Origin: an uncultured Clostridia bacterium
GTDB lineage: Bacteria; Bacillota; Clostridia; Christensenellales; Aristaeellaceae
Length of the DNA stretch: 57,084 bases
NCBI GenBank assembly: GCA_947165425.1
Contig: CAMVAJ010000007.1
Coordinates: 1 to 57,084 of the forward strand
Direction of reading: 5' to 3'
Made by a program: the position numbers and the translations under genes. The notes beneath the pieces were generated by a model, which was not told where the DNA came from, made no database searches, and saw nothing but the letters and a program-made list of their open reading frames with translations. Shown in pieces: positions 48,546 through 57,084 of this stretch. Positions within the stretch are counted from its first letter, which is position 1; each line of letters begins with the position of its first letter.

Positions 48546-48574
48546 TTGACCTGCGATCCTTCGTATGGTATAAT
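48546..48574 (+). promoter_or_regulatory. integrase promoter
   Basis: TTGACC, 17 bases, TATAAT, 36 bases before the integrase ATG. Confidence 0.75.
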
Positions 48575-48610
48575 ATCTACGGAGGACTCTTTTCATAGGA
48601 GGAGTGCTCT

Positions 48611-49588
48611 ATGAACCTTGACAATGTTGTTGCTGAAAGCATGGATTACGGAGGTACAGTAGAGATGTACGCATCCATGCCACTCAAACAATACATACAA
48701 GTATGGCTTGACACTTTTAAATCAAGCTCACTCAAGCCGGCCTCTTTCGAGAGACTGAAATCGTCGCTGAATGCACTCGACGGATACTTCATCTCCCAGA
48801 TGAAGATCAAAGATATAACAGCATTCCACATTCAGAGATATGTGAACGAGTTAGCTGATCACGGGTACGCAAGAACAACGATCAAAAAGCAGACAGAGAT
48901 CGTGACAGCTCCGCTTAAGCAAGCTGCGGCGATGCACTTCATACAAGCTGACCCGTCAGCAGGAATATCGCTTCCCAAAGAATCAAAGCTGAAGAAAAAA
49001 TCGAAGCAAGTAGAACCATACACAGAAGAAGAACAGAAAAAAATGTGGGAGATCATCGAAAACAGCGACGTTCCGGCAACACTGTGTATAGGGTTCATGC
49101 TTGAAACCGGCCTCAGAGTCGGAGAGCTGATGGCTCTAAGATGGAAATGTGTTGACATCGATAAAAAAAGATTGACTGTCAACGCGACAATTATCCATCC
49201 GGCAGGGCAAAATAAAAGCTCTCTGCAAACAGAAACGAAATCTCGATCGAGCATGAGAATCATTCCGCTAACACAGAGAGCTATAGAAATTTTAGAAAAG
49301 CTTAAAGGACGCGACGATGAGTGGGTGTTCACAAACAAAACAGGAGGGCGAATCTCCTACAACGCAATCGTCAAGCACATACAATCTTTGTGCAAAAAAA
49401 TCCATGCCGAGTATCGCGGTGCGCATGCTTTTCGACACACATTCGCCACCAACTGCTACTACAAAGGCATGGATGTTAAGATCCTTTCGAAGCTTCTCGG
49501 ACACTCAGATATTCGCGTAACGATGAATATTTACGTGAGTCTCCGAGGCGATGGCTTCGAGGAAATGTACGCTGCTTTAGCGGGATAA
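48611..49588 (+). CDS. int: phage tyrosine integrase
   Basis: 325 residues, AGGAGG upstream, stop TAA. N-terminal SAM-like core-binding domain (about 25-115: L-K-Q-Y-I-Q-V-W-L-D-T-F), then the catalytic domain: E-T-G-L-R-V-G-E-L (Arg), H-A-F-R-H-T-F-A-T (HxxR), L-G-H-S-D-I-R-V-T-M-N-I-Y (His and nucleophile Tyr). All catalytic residues are present. Lies 44 bases from the attachment site in tRNA-Cys and is surely the enzyme that inserted the element. No excisionase gene was found. Confidence 0.95.
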   Translation: MNLDNVVAESMDYGGTVEMYASMPLKQYIQVWLDTFKSSSLKPASFERLKSSLNALDGYFISQMKIKDITAFHIQRYVNELADHGYARTTIKKQTEIVTAPLKQAAAMHFIQADPSAGISLPKESKLKKKSKQVEPYTEEEQKKMWEIIENSDVPATLCIGFMLETGLRVGELMALRWKCVDIDKKRLTVNATIIHPAGQNKSSLQTETKSRSSMRIIPLTQRAIEILEKLKGRDDEWVFTNKTGGRISYNAIVKHIQSLCKKIHAEYRGAHAFRHTFATNCYYKGMDVKILSKLLGHSDIRVTMNIYVSLRGDGFEEMYAALAG

Positions 49589-49632
49589 TCGCCCATTATC
49601 CAGAAACCAGATCGTACATTTAACAGAAAGTA

Positions 49633-49679
49633 AGAGGTGCCACCCGGATTTGAACCGGGGCATAAAGGTTTTGCAGACC
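49633..49679. repeat. attachment site, proximal copy (attL) within tRNA-Cys
   Basis: 47-bp twin of 45887-45933. It restores the 3' part of tRNA-Cys from the anticodon loop onward, so the host tRNA stays functional. Confidence 0.93.
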
Positions 49680-49706
49680 TTTGCCTTACCACTTGGCTAT
49701 GGCACC
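49635..49706 (-). tRNA. tRNA-Cys (GCA)
   Basis: 72 bases. Acceptor GGTGCCA / TGGCACC, anticodon arm AAGGT-CTGCAAA-ACCTT (GCA), T-arm CCGGTTCAAATCCGG, discriminator T as expected for Cys. CCA not encoded. Target of the integrated element. Confidence 0.96.
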
Positions 49707-49806
49707 GTATTTTCCTGTCAGGCGGCGGTGGCGCTTTTCGCGGCTCGTCTGATCGGCAGCCGGAAGGCTCGGGCGATTCGCGGCGCTGCCCCTGAAAAGA
49801 AAATGG

Positions 49807-49879
49807 AGCGGTAGACGAGGCTCGGACTCGCGACCTCCACCTTGGCAAGGTGGCGCTCTACCAACTGAGCTACTACCGC
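49807..49879 (-). tRNA. tRNA-Gly (GCC)
   Basis: 73 bases. GCGGTAG / CTACCGC acceptor, anticodon arm CCACC-TTGCCAA-GGTGG (GCC). Discriminator T, CCA encoded. The 100 bases between Gly and Cys hold no feature. Confidence 0.95.
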
Positions 49880-49892
49880 ATATTGGGAATGG

Positions 49893-49965
49893 TGCCTTGG
49901 GGCGGAATCGAACCACCGACACGCAGATTTTCAGTCTGCTGCTCTACCGACTGAGCTACCAAGGC
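49893..49965 (-). tRNA. tRNA-Phe (GAA)
   Basis: 73 bases. GCCTTGG / CCAAGGC acceptor, anticodon arm GCAGA-CTGAAAA-TCTGC (GAA). CCA encoded. Confidence 0.96.
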
Positions 49966-49972
49966 AGAATGG

Positions 49973-50046
49973 CGACCCGGAAGGGGCTCGAACCCTCGAC
50001 CTCCAACGTGACAGGCTGGCGCTCTAACCAACTGAGCTACCGGGCC
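49973..50046 (-). tRNA. tRNA-Asp (GTC)
   Basis: 74 bases. GGCCCGG / CCGGGTC acceptor, anticodon arm CCAGC-CTGTCAC-GTTGG (GTC), discriminator G. CCA encoded. Confidence 0.96.
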
Positions 50047-50056
50047 AGGTAACTGG

Positions 50057-50129
50057 TGGGAACAACAGGACTCGAACCTGTGACCCTCTGCTTGTAAGGC
50101 AGATGCTCTCCCAACTGAGCTATGCTCCC
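50057..50129 (-). tRNA. tRNA-Val (TAC)
   Basis: 73 bases. GGGAGCA / TGTTCCC acceptor, anticodon arm TCTGC-CTTACAA-GCAGA (TAC). CCA encoded. First tRNA of the Val-Asp-Phe-Gly-Cys cluster. Confidence 0.96.
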
Positions 50130-50175
50130 GTCACAAGCGTTCTGCTGTTACCGCGCTTTTTTTCGGCGCTCGGTT

Positions 50176-50204
50176 ATCATAGCGCAAAGCAGCCGTTTTG
50201 TCAA
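50176..50204 (-). promoter_or_regulatory. promoter of tRNA cluster
   Basis: Minus strand TTGACA (complement 50199-50204), 17 bases, TATGAT (complement 50176-50181), about 45 bases before tRNA-Val. Confidence 0.75.
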
Positions 50205-50246
50205 GCGCTTTTTTTGTAATACTTGTAAACACTCGGCCAGGCCGGT

Positions 50247-50927
50247 TCACCGCATCCTGCGCGCCAGCGCGCGGCTGAGGCCGAACAGCAGCCCCAGCGC
50301 CAGCAGCCAGCCGCCGCCGATGAGCAGGGCGTAGCGGACGAAGAAGCCCGTGGGCATCAGCCGCAGGATCAGATCCGTCGCGGGGTTCATCAGCCACAGA
50401 TCATTCGTGAAGGCCACGCGGTGGAAGGTGACGAACAGGCCGTCGAAGTCCGCCAGGCCCCAGACGCCCAGCGCGAGCACCGCCGCCAGGGACAGCAGGG
50501 TTCCGGCCGTCATGCCCGCCGCCGCGCTTTTGCCGTTCCGCACAAAGAACACCGCGATCAGCAGCGCCGCCGCTAGCCCGGCGGACGCCAGCATCAGCGT
50601 CCGGTCAAACCGGAAGAGGGCGGCGCAGTCCGCCAGGTGCAGCTTCTCGTTCGTCCCGAAGAGCGAGATGCCGCCCTGCATGAAGTCGAAGACCGAGGTC
50701 CCGCCCCTCAGATAGTCCGTCAGGGCCGCGCAGAGCGGCGCGTAGAGCTCCGCCGGGAGCTTCGTCCGCTCGGGCGGCGCGCAGGACAGCATCCACCCGG
50801 ACATGAGCCCCGCATTCGTCCCGGCGAACCAGACGAGCGCCGCCAGCGCCGCCACGCTCAGCGCGACGGCCAGCAGCAGGCCCAGGGTGAAGGCGGTCAC
50901 GCGAAGCCGGAGATTTTTCGCTCTCAT
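50247..50927 (-). CDS. TIGR01906/Lit family membrane protein
   Basis: 226 residues, GAGGAG upstream. Four to five membrane segments. The conserved block F-V-T-F-H-R-V-A-F-T-N-D-L-W-L-M-N-P-A-T-D-L-I-L-R-L-M-P (about residues 165-192) is the hallmark of this family, whose studied member Lit moves an acyl chain within bacterial lipoproteins to give the lyso form. The second mark, F-x-Q-G-G-I near residue 83, is present. Whether this copy has Lit activity is inference. Divergent from the DUF2442 gene. Confidence 0.8.
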   Translation of the reverse strand: MRAKNLRLRVTAFTLGLLLAVALSVAALAALVWFAGTNAGLMSGWMLSCAPPERTKLPAELYAPLCAALTDYLRGGTSVFDFMQGGISLFGTNEKLHLADCAALFRFDRTLMLASAGLAAALLIAVFFVRNGKSAAAGMTAGTLLSLAAVLALGVWGLADFDGLFVTFHRVAFTNDLWLMNPATDLILRLMPTGFFVRYALLIGGGWLLALGLLFGLSRALARRMR

Positions 50928-50954
50928 GGTCTTGGCTCCTCAGATATCCCGCGC

Positions 50955-50983
50955 TTGAAGTATGGCGGGGAATGTGTTAAGAT
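50955..50983 (+). promoter_or_regulatory. promoter of DUF2442 gene
   Basis: TTGAAG, 17 bases, TAAGAT, about 70 bases before the start. Confidence 0.55.
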
Positions 50984-51052
50984 GATAGCGGGAGAGGAAG
51001 GCGAGGTATACCACATGCCAGAAATCAGCCGTTACAGTAGGAGGGGATTTGC

Positions 51053-51337
51053 GTGGAATTTACGCCTGAAATCATCCAGGTGGTCCCCCACCGGGATTAC
51101 ACCGTTTCGGTCTATTTTGCGGACGGGAAAATCGTCCTGTACGACGTCAAGCCTTTTTTATCCCGCGGCGTCTTCCAGGCGCTGGCGGATATCGACACCT
51201 TCCTGGAGACCTGCACCATCATGAACGACACCCTGGCCTGGGACGTCACGCGCTCCGGAGATACGACGCAGTGCATCGATATTGATCCGGATGTCCTGTA
51301 TTCGCTGGAAAACGCCGAGGAACAGCTGGCCTCATGA
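51053..51337 (+). CDS. DUF2442 domain protein
   Basis: 94 residues from GTG at 51053 (AGGAGGG upstream). P-E-I-I-Q-V-V-P-H-R-D-Y-T-V-S-V-Y-F-A-D-G-K-I-V-L-Y-D-V-K-P-F-L and the end W-D-V-T-R-S-G-D-T-T-Q-C-I-D-I-D-P-D-V-L-Y are the family pattern. Such proteins often accompany DUF4160 in toxin-antitoxin-like pairs, but here it stands alone. Function unknown. Confidence 0.8.
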   Translation: MEFTPEIIQVVPHRDYTVSVYFADGKIVLYDVKPFLSRGVFQALADIDTFLETCTIMNDTLAWDVTRSGDTTQCIDIDPDVLYSLENAEEQLAS

Positions 51338-51340
51338 TAA

Positions 51341-51366
51341 GAGCCGCGAAACGCGGCTCTTTTGAT
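51341..51366. terminator. intrinsic terminator
   Basis: GAGCCGCG-AAA-CGCGGCTC followed by TTTTGATTT, between DUF2442 and convergent prfB. Confidence 0.85.
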
Positions 51367-51379
51367 TTGCGCGGCGGAA

Positions 51380-52486
51380 TTACTGCATCTTCAGATACGC
51401 GGTGACGAAGCCCTCGAGGTTGCCGTTCATCACGTCGTCGATGCCGCCCACCTCGTAGCCGGTGCGGTGATCCTTGACCATGGTGTAGGGCTGGAAGACG
51501 TAGGAGCGGATCTGGCTACCCCACTCGATCTTCTTCATCTCGCCCTTGATGTCCGCCATCTGCTGCTCCTTCTCGCGCTCGCGCAGCTCCAGCAGGCGGG
51601 ATTTCAGCATTTTCAAGCAGGTCGCGCGGTTCTGCACCTGGTCGCGCTCCGTCTGGCAGGCCACGACGATGGTCACGTCGTCCTTGACGTAGGTCATGCG
51701 GACGGCGGAGGAGGTCTTGTTCACGTTCTGGCCGCCCGCGCCGGAGGAGTGGTAGGTGTCCACGCGGACATACTTCATGTCGATCTCGATGTCGTTGTCC
51801 TCGTCCTCCAGCACCGGGGCCACGTCCAGGGAGGCGAAGGAGGTGTGCCGCCGGGCGTTGGCGTCGAAGGGCGAGATGCGCACAAGCCGGTGCACGCCCT
51901 TCTCCCCGCGGAGGAAGCCGTAGGCATGGTCGCCCTGCACCTCGAAGGTAGCGGACTTGAGGCCCGCCTCGTCCCCGTCCAGCACGTCCAGCACCTTCAC
52001 GGTGAAGCCCATCTTCTCGCAGTAGCGGGTGTACATGCGGTAGAGCATCTGGGTCCAGTCCTGAGCCTCGGTGCCGCCCGCGCCCGCGTGGAGCGAGAGG
52101 ATGGCGTCGCAGCTGTCATAGTCGCCCCGCATCAGGGTCTCCAGCTCCAGCTCGTCCGCCCTGGCCTTCAGCTCGGTCAGCTCGATGCCGACCTCGGCCC
52201 CCATGTCCTCGTCGTTCTCCTCCTTGGCCAGCTCCATCATCACCTCGATGTCGTCGGCGGAGGACAGCATTTTTTCATAGCGCTCCAGGCTGGTCTTCAG
52301 CTTGCCCAGGCGCTGGTTGATCCGGTTGGCCCGGTCCGCGTCGGACCAGAACTCCGGCTGGTTCATCTCCTCGGTCAGCTCCGCAATCTGCTCCCGCATG
52401 TGGTCCACGTGCAGCGCGTCCCCCGCCGAAACGATGCTCTTCCTGATTTCCGCCAGGTCGTTGGCGTATTGGTCGAATGCGATCAT
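51380..52486 (-). CDS. prfB: peptide chain release factor 2
   Basis: 368 residues, AAGGAG upstream. The SPF tripeptide (I-S-P-F-D-A-N-A-R-R-H-T-S-F-A-S), which selects UGA and UAA, and the catalytic G-A-G-G-Q-N-V-N-K are both present. The start reads in one frame through residue 30, so the programmed +1 frameshift of many prfB genes is absent. Follows secA by 60 bases, a common pair. RF2 does not read UAG. Confidence 0.97.
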   Translation of the reverse strand: MIAFDQYANDLAEIRKSIVSAGDALHVDHMREQIAELTEEMNQPEFWSDADRANRINQRLGKLKTSLERYEKMLSSADDIEVMMELAKEENDEDMGAEVGIELTELKARADELELETLMRGDYDSCDAILSLHAGAGGTEAQDWTQMLYRMYTRYCEKMGFTVKVLDVLDGDEAGLKSATFEVQGDHAYGFLRGEKGVHRLVRISPFDANARRHTSFASLDVAPVLEDEDNDIEIDMKYVRVDTYHSSGAGGQNVNKTSSAVRMTYVKDDVTIVVACQTERDQVQNRATCLKMLKSRLLELREREKEQQMADIKGEMKKIEWGSQIRSYVFQPYTMVKDHRTGYEVGGIDDVMNGNLEGFVTAYLKMQ

Positions 52487-52546
52487 GTGATTCTCTCCTT
52501 TGGCTCGCTCGTTCGTTTTATCGATTCAAATGGCATGAGCGGGCCG

Positions 52547-55324
<2,778 letters not shown>

Positions 55325-55460
55325 GATTTCACCTGTTCCTTATCATTTGATCAAAATCCCAAAAGTCCATAAAAGGACAGTTTGCAGTATACCATATCAT
55401 AGGCCGGAAATGCAAGAAAAAACCGCGAAGCGCGGATCGGCGGCCCGCGGCGGCGCGACT

Positions 55461-55640
55461 GAAACCTCTCTGCCGCTGCGGCGACATCTCCCCTTTACTG
55501 TGAAAACACGAAGTATTTTCATTTATCGTGTTAAATAGTACTTTGTACTATTTATGGTTATTTCAGGGGAGACATGGGTTAAAAGTTACCAAAAGCCTCC
55601 CCTGAAAGGGGAGGGGGACCGCTTGCGGTGGAGAGGTTTC
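55461..55640 (+). repeat. MITE-like intergenic repeat, copy F, interrupted
   Basis: Ends GAAACCTCTCTGCCGC and GCGGTGGAGAGGTTTC form a 16-bp terminal inverted repeat with 2 mismatches. The middle is interrupted by the two-hairpin element at 55500-55553. Confidence 0.7.
55500..55553. repeat. two-hairpin element nested in repeat copy F
   Basis: GTGAAAACACGAAGTATTTT then CATTTATCGTG and AAATAGTACTTTGTACTATT. Close relative of 32961-33014; its position inside another repeat shows that it can move. Confidence 0.7.
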
Positions 55641-55669
55641 GCCGCACGACTGAACAGATACGCGCCGTC

Positions 55670-55698
55670 TTGAATTTCCGCCCGCTTTGTGATATCAT
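55670..55698 (+). promoter_or_regulatory. promoter of smpB
   Basis: TTGAAT, 17 bases, TATCAT, 48 bases before the smpB start. Confidence 0.65.
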
Positions 55699-55746
55699 CT
55701 CTTCGCGACAACGAGGCGGAAAAAGCAGGGAGAGGAGGGCTTCGCG

Positions 55747-56214
55747 GTGCCGCATCAGAGGGGAATCAAGCCGGTGGCGCAGAACCGCAAAGCCTTTCAC
55801 GACTACTTCGTCGAGGAGCGCTACGAGTGCGGGATCGAGCTGTTCGGCACCGAGGTCAAGTCCATGCGCCAGGGCCGCGTGAACCTCAAGGAGAGCTGGG
55901 CCCGCATTCACGGCGGGGAGGTCTTCGTCGAGGGGATGCACATCAGCCCCTACGAGCAGGGCAACCAGTTCAACCGCGACCCGCTGCGCCCCAAGCGCCT
56001 GCTGCTGCACAAGCGGGAGATCCGCAAGCTGGACGGCCTCGTCGCCCGGCAGGGCTACACGCTGGTGCCGCTGGAGGTCTATCTGAAGGACGGCCGGATG
56101 AAGCTGCAGCTCGGGCTGTGCAAGGGCAAGGCCGAGCATGACAAGCGCGACGCCGCCGCCAAGCGCGACGCCAACCGCGAGATCCAATCCGCCCTCCGCC
56201 GCAACAACCGCTGA
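55747..56214 (+). CDS. smpB: SsrA-binding protein SmpB
   Basis: 155 residues from GTG at 55747 (GAGGAGGG upstream). [29 protein letters not shown] and the basic tail [19 protein letters not shown] are family marks. Binds tmRNA and brings it to stalled ribosomes. Directly upstream of ssrA, a usual pairing. Confidence 0.97.
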   Translation: MPHQRGIKPVAQNRKAFHDYFVEERYECGIELFGTEVKSMRQGRVNLKESWARIHGGEVFVEGMHISPYEQGNQFNRDPLRPKRLLLHKREIRKLDGLVARQGYTLVPLEVYLKDGRMKLQLGLCKGKAEHDKRDAAAKRDANREIQSALRRNNR

Positions 56215-56217
56215 CCC

Positions 56218-56492
56218 GGAACAATCCGGTTTCGACGGATTCCACTCAGAAAACACTCCGTGTTTTCTATCGTACCTCACATGGGATGATCCGGTTTCGA
56301 CGGGACTCTTCCATTAGAAAACACACTGTGTTTTCTGTCGTACCCTCACATGGGATGATCCGGTTTCGACGGGGACTCTTCCATTAGAAAACACTCCGTG
56401 TTTTCTATCGTACCCTCACATGGGGATGATCCGGTTTCGACGGGGACTCTTCTATTAGAAAACACTCCGTGTTTTCTATCTTACCCTCACAT
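56218..56492 (+). repeat. tandem copies of the ssrA 5' end with hairpins
   Basis: Four partial copies of the tmRNA 5' end (GGGATGATCCGGTTTCGACG type) start at 56218 (degenerate, GGAACAATCCGG), 56283, 56352 and 56422, with 65-71 bases between starts. After each comes a perfect palindrome AGAAAACAC-n3-GTGTTTTCT (56248-56268, 56316-56336, 56386-56406, 56457-56477) and CTATCGTACCCTCACATG. The fifth copy at 56493 is the real gene start. Confidence 0.92.
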
Positions 56493-56837
56493 GGGGATGA
56501 TCCGGTTTCGACGGGGACATTGGGGGCAGGATAAGCGAGCCGCAGCCCTGTACTGCGTAAAAACGGGAACTTAAAAGTGAACTGACAACAACAGTTACGC
56601 TTTCGCTGCCTAATCGGCAGTGACGTCGACCCGCTTTGCCCGCGAGGGCGGTCATCGGCGTCATCATCGCGGGGAACGAGCACGCCTAAGCTTTGCAGCG
56701 TGTCCGTAACATGAAGCTACTGAACCTGTCAGCCCGTCTGCGGGCGGTCGGGGGAGGGAATGTCAAATCGCAGACTGCGCTCGGAGAAAATCCTGAACTC
56801 GAGTTTTCGGACAGGGGTTCGACTCCCCTCATCTCCA
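56493..56837 (+). ncRNA. ssrA: transfer-messenger RNA
   Basis: 345 bases. Acceptor GGGGATG / CATCTCC, T-arm AGGGGTTCGACTCCCCT, discriminator A, CCA not encoded. The tag frame starts at GAC (56584), preceded by GTGAACT, and gives D-N-N-S-Y-A-F-A-A before TAA at 56611; with the tRNA-borne Ala the tag is A-DNNSYAFAA. Rescues stalled ribosomes and marks the product for proteolysis. Four broken copies of its 5' end lie just upstream. Confidence 0.96.
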
Positions 56838-56843
56838 CGGAAC

Positions 56844-56880
56844 AGAAATCCGAACCCAAAGGCGGGTTCGGATTTCTTGT
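56844..56880 (+). terminator. terminator of ssrA
   Basis: 14-bp stem AGAAATCCGAACCC / GGGTTCGGATTTCT followed by TGT. Confidence 0.85.
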
Positions 56881-56949
56881 ATTCATTTGCAGTTCATGAA
56901 TATAAACAGGCGCTTATACTTATCTCAGACAAAAATGTTCATCTGCCGG

Positions 56950-57049
56950 ACCGGCCCTTCCACCGCCGCCCCGCGGTGGGCGGCGGTCCCCCTCCCCAGC
57001 AAGCTGGGGAGGTTCTTTCGCTACTGCACTTTATACTAATCTCAAATAA
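56950..57049 (-). repeat. MITE-like intergenic repeat, copy G (partial)
   Basis: GGACCGGCCCTTCCACCGCC, the CCTCCCCAGCAAGCTGGGG hairpin and the outer flank ATACTAATCTCAAATAAA are present; the CCCCATC hairpin and far end are missing. Confidence 0.7.
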
Positions 57050-57051
57050 AC

Positions 57052-57080
57052 TTGCTAAATATATAACGATGTGATATAAT
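57052..57080 (+). promoter_or_regulatory. promoter at window edge
   Basis: TTGCTA, 17 bases, TATAAT; the gene it serves lies beyond the window. Confidence 0.6.
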
Positions 57081-57084
57081 ACCC

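Larger units (their letters stand above)
45887..49679. mobile_element. integrated phage-derived element in tRNA-Cys
   Basis: A 3.75-kb AT-rich segment bounded by perfect 47-bp direct repeats: the 3' part of tRNA-Cys (49633-49679) and its duplicate (45887-45933). It contains a tyrosine integrase next to the intact tRNA, a holin gene, a second membrane gene with a TAG inside, DUF6275, small cysteine-rich genes, a DUF3307 gene and at least four tRNA-like or structured RNAs. Head, tail and replication genes are missing, so it is a deleted prophage or a small satellite. At about 46730 a minus-strand block meets a plus-strand block and both border genes lack their normal upstream parts, pointing to a deletion junction. 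Confidence 0.9.

Noticed and set aside
51380-52486. Programmed frameshift in prfB
   Set aside because: The gene reads in one frame from a well-placed ATG; no in-frame TGA near codon 25.

Overview
The window looks like a chromosome piece from a GC-rich (roughly 60 %) Firmicute of class Clostridia, probably a gut or rumen commensal. The evidence is GGAGG-type ribosome binding sites, sigma-A style promoters with 17-base spacers, an xpaC-telA pair, an NHLM/NHLP-type bacteriocin exporter, a prmA-rsmE-mtaB operon, secA-prfB, and smpB next to a single-chain ssrA. No species can be named. Host genes use the standard code; two host genes end in TAG.

Left part (1-20 kb), accessory and in flux: the 3' part of a YD-type repeat protein; a secreted PTP-like phosphatase/phytase; a MNT/HEPN toxin-antitoxin-like pair; an ACT-domain protein; an area of gene wreckage (4.7-7.1 kb); then small stand-alone units. 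These are a LysR gene divergent from a carboxymuconolactone decarboxylase/cyclophilin-like operon, a deaminase, two different AAA ATPases of the DUF4143 and DUF234 types, a flavin-binding protein with an HxlR regulator, a methyltransferase, an acetyltransferase, a hydrolase, a tautomerase, and an ECF sigma factor with a membrane-anchored partner.

Middle (20-45.7 kb): an MFS transporter, tRNA-Ala, a three-gene unit (GH4-like protein lacking its usual active-site residues, RlmI-like methyltransferase, RluA-like pseudouridine synthase), a membrane glycosyltransferase with a nucleotide-sugar synthase, a second MFS transporter, an MBL-fold hydrolase, the prmA-rsmE-mtaB operon, coaE-lytic transglycosylase-peptide-binding protein, xpaC-telA, and the divergent bacteriocin export operon. 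Two unknown membrane proteins close this part.

Right part: a 3.75-kb AT-rich integrated element (45,887-49,679) sits in tRNA-Cys between perfect 47-bp direct repeats. It carries a tyrosine integrase, phage lysis-region and small phage genes, and a cluster of tRNA-like RNAs. Two of its genes contain an in-frame TAG while none of its genes ends in TAG, which suggests descent from a phage that reads TAG as an amino acid. Host tRNAs (Cys, Gly, Phe, Asp, Val), a Lit-like protein, DUF2442, prfB, secA, smpB and ssrA follow.

Two repeat systems run through the window. One is a MITE-like intergenic element of about 120-200 bp in at least seven copies. The other is a short hairpin family (GAAAAyAC-n3-GTrTTTTC). 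At two unrelated genes (the nucleotidyltransferase at 27.46 kb and ssrA at 56.49 kb) this hairpin is interleaved with tandem copies of the gene's own 5' end, leaving one intact gene at the downstream end of each array. That arrangement and the TAG-containing element are the most notable features.
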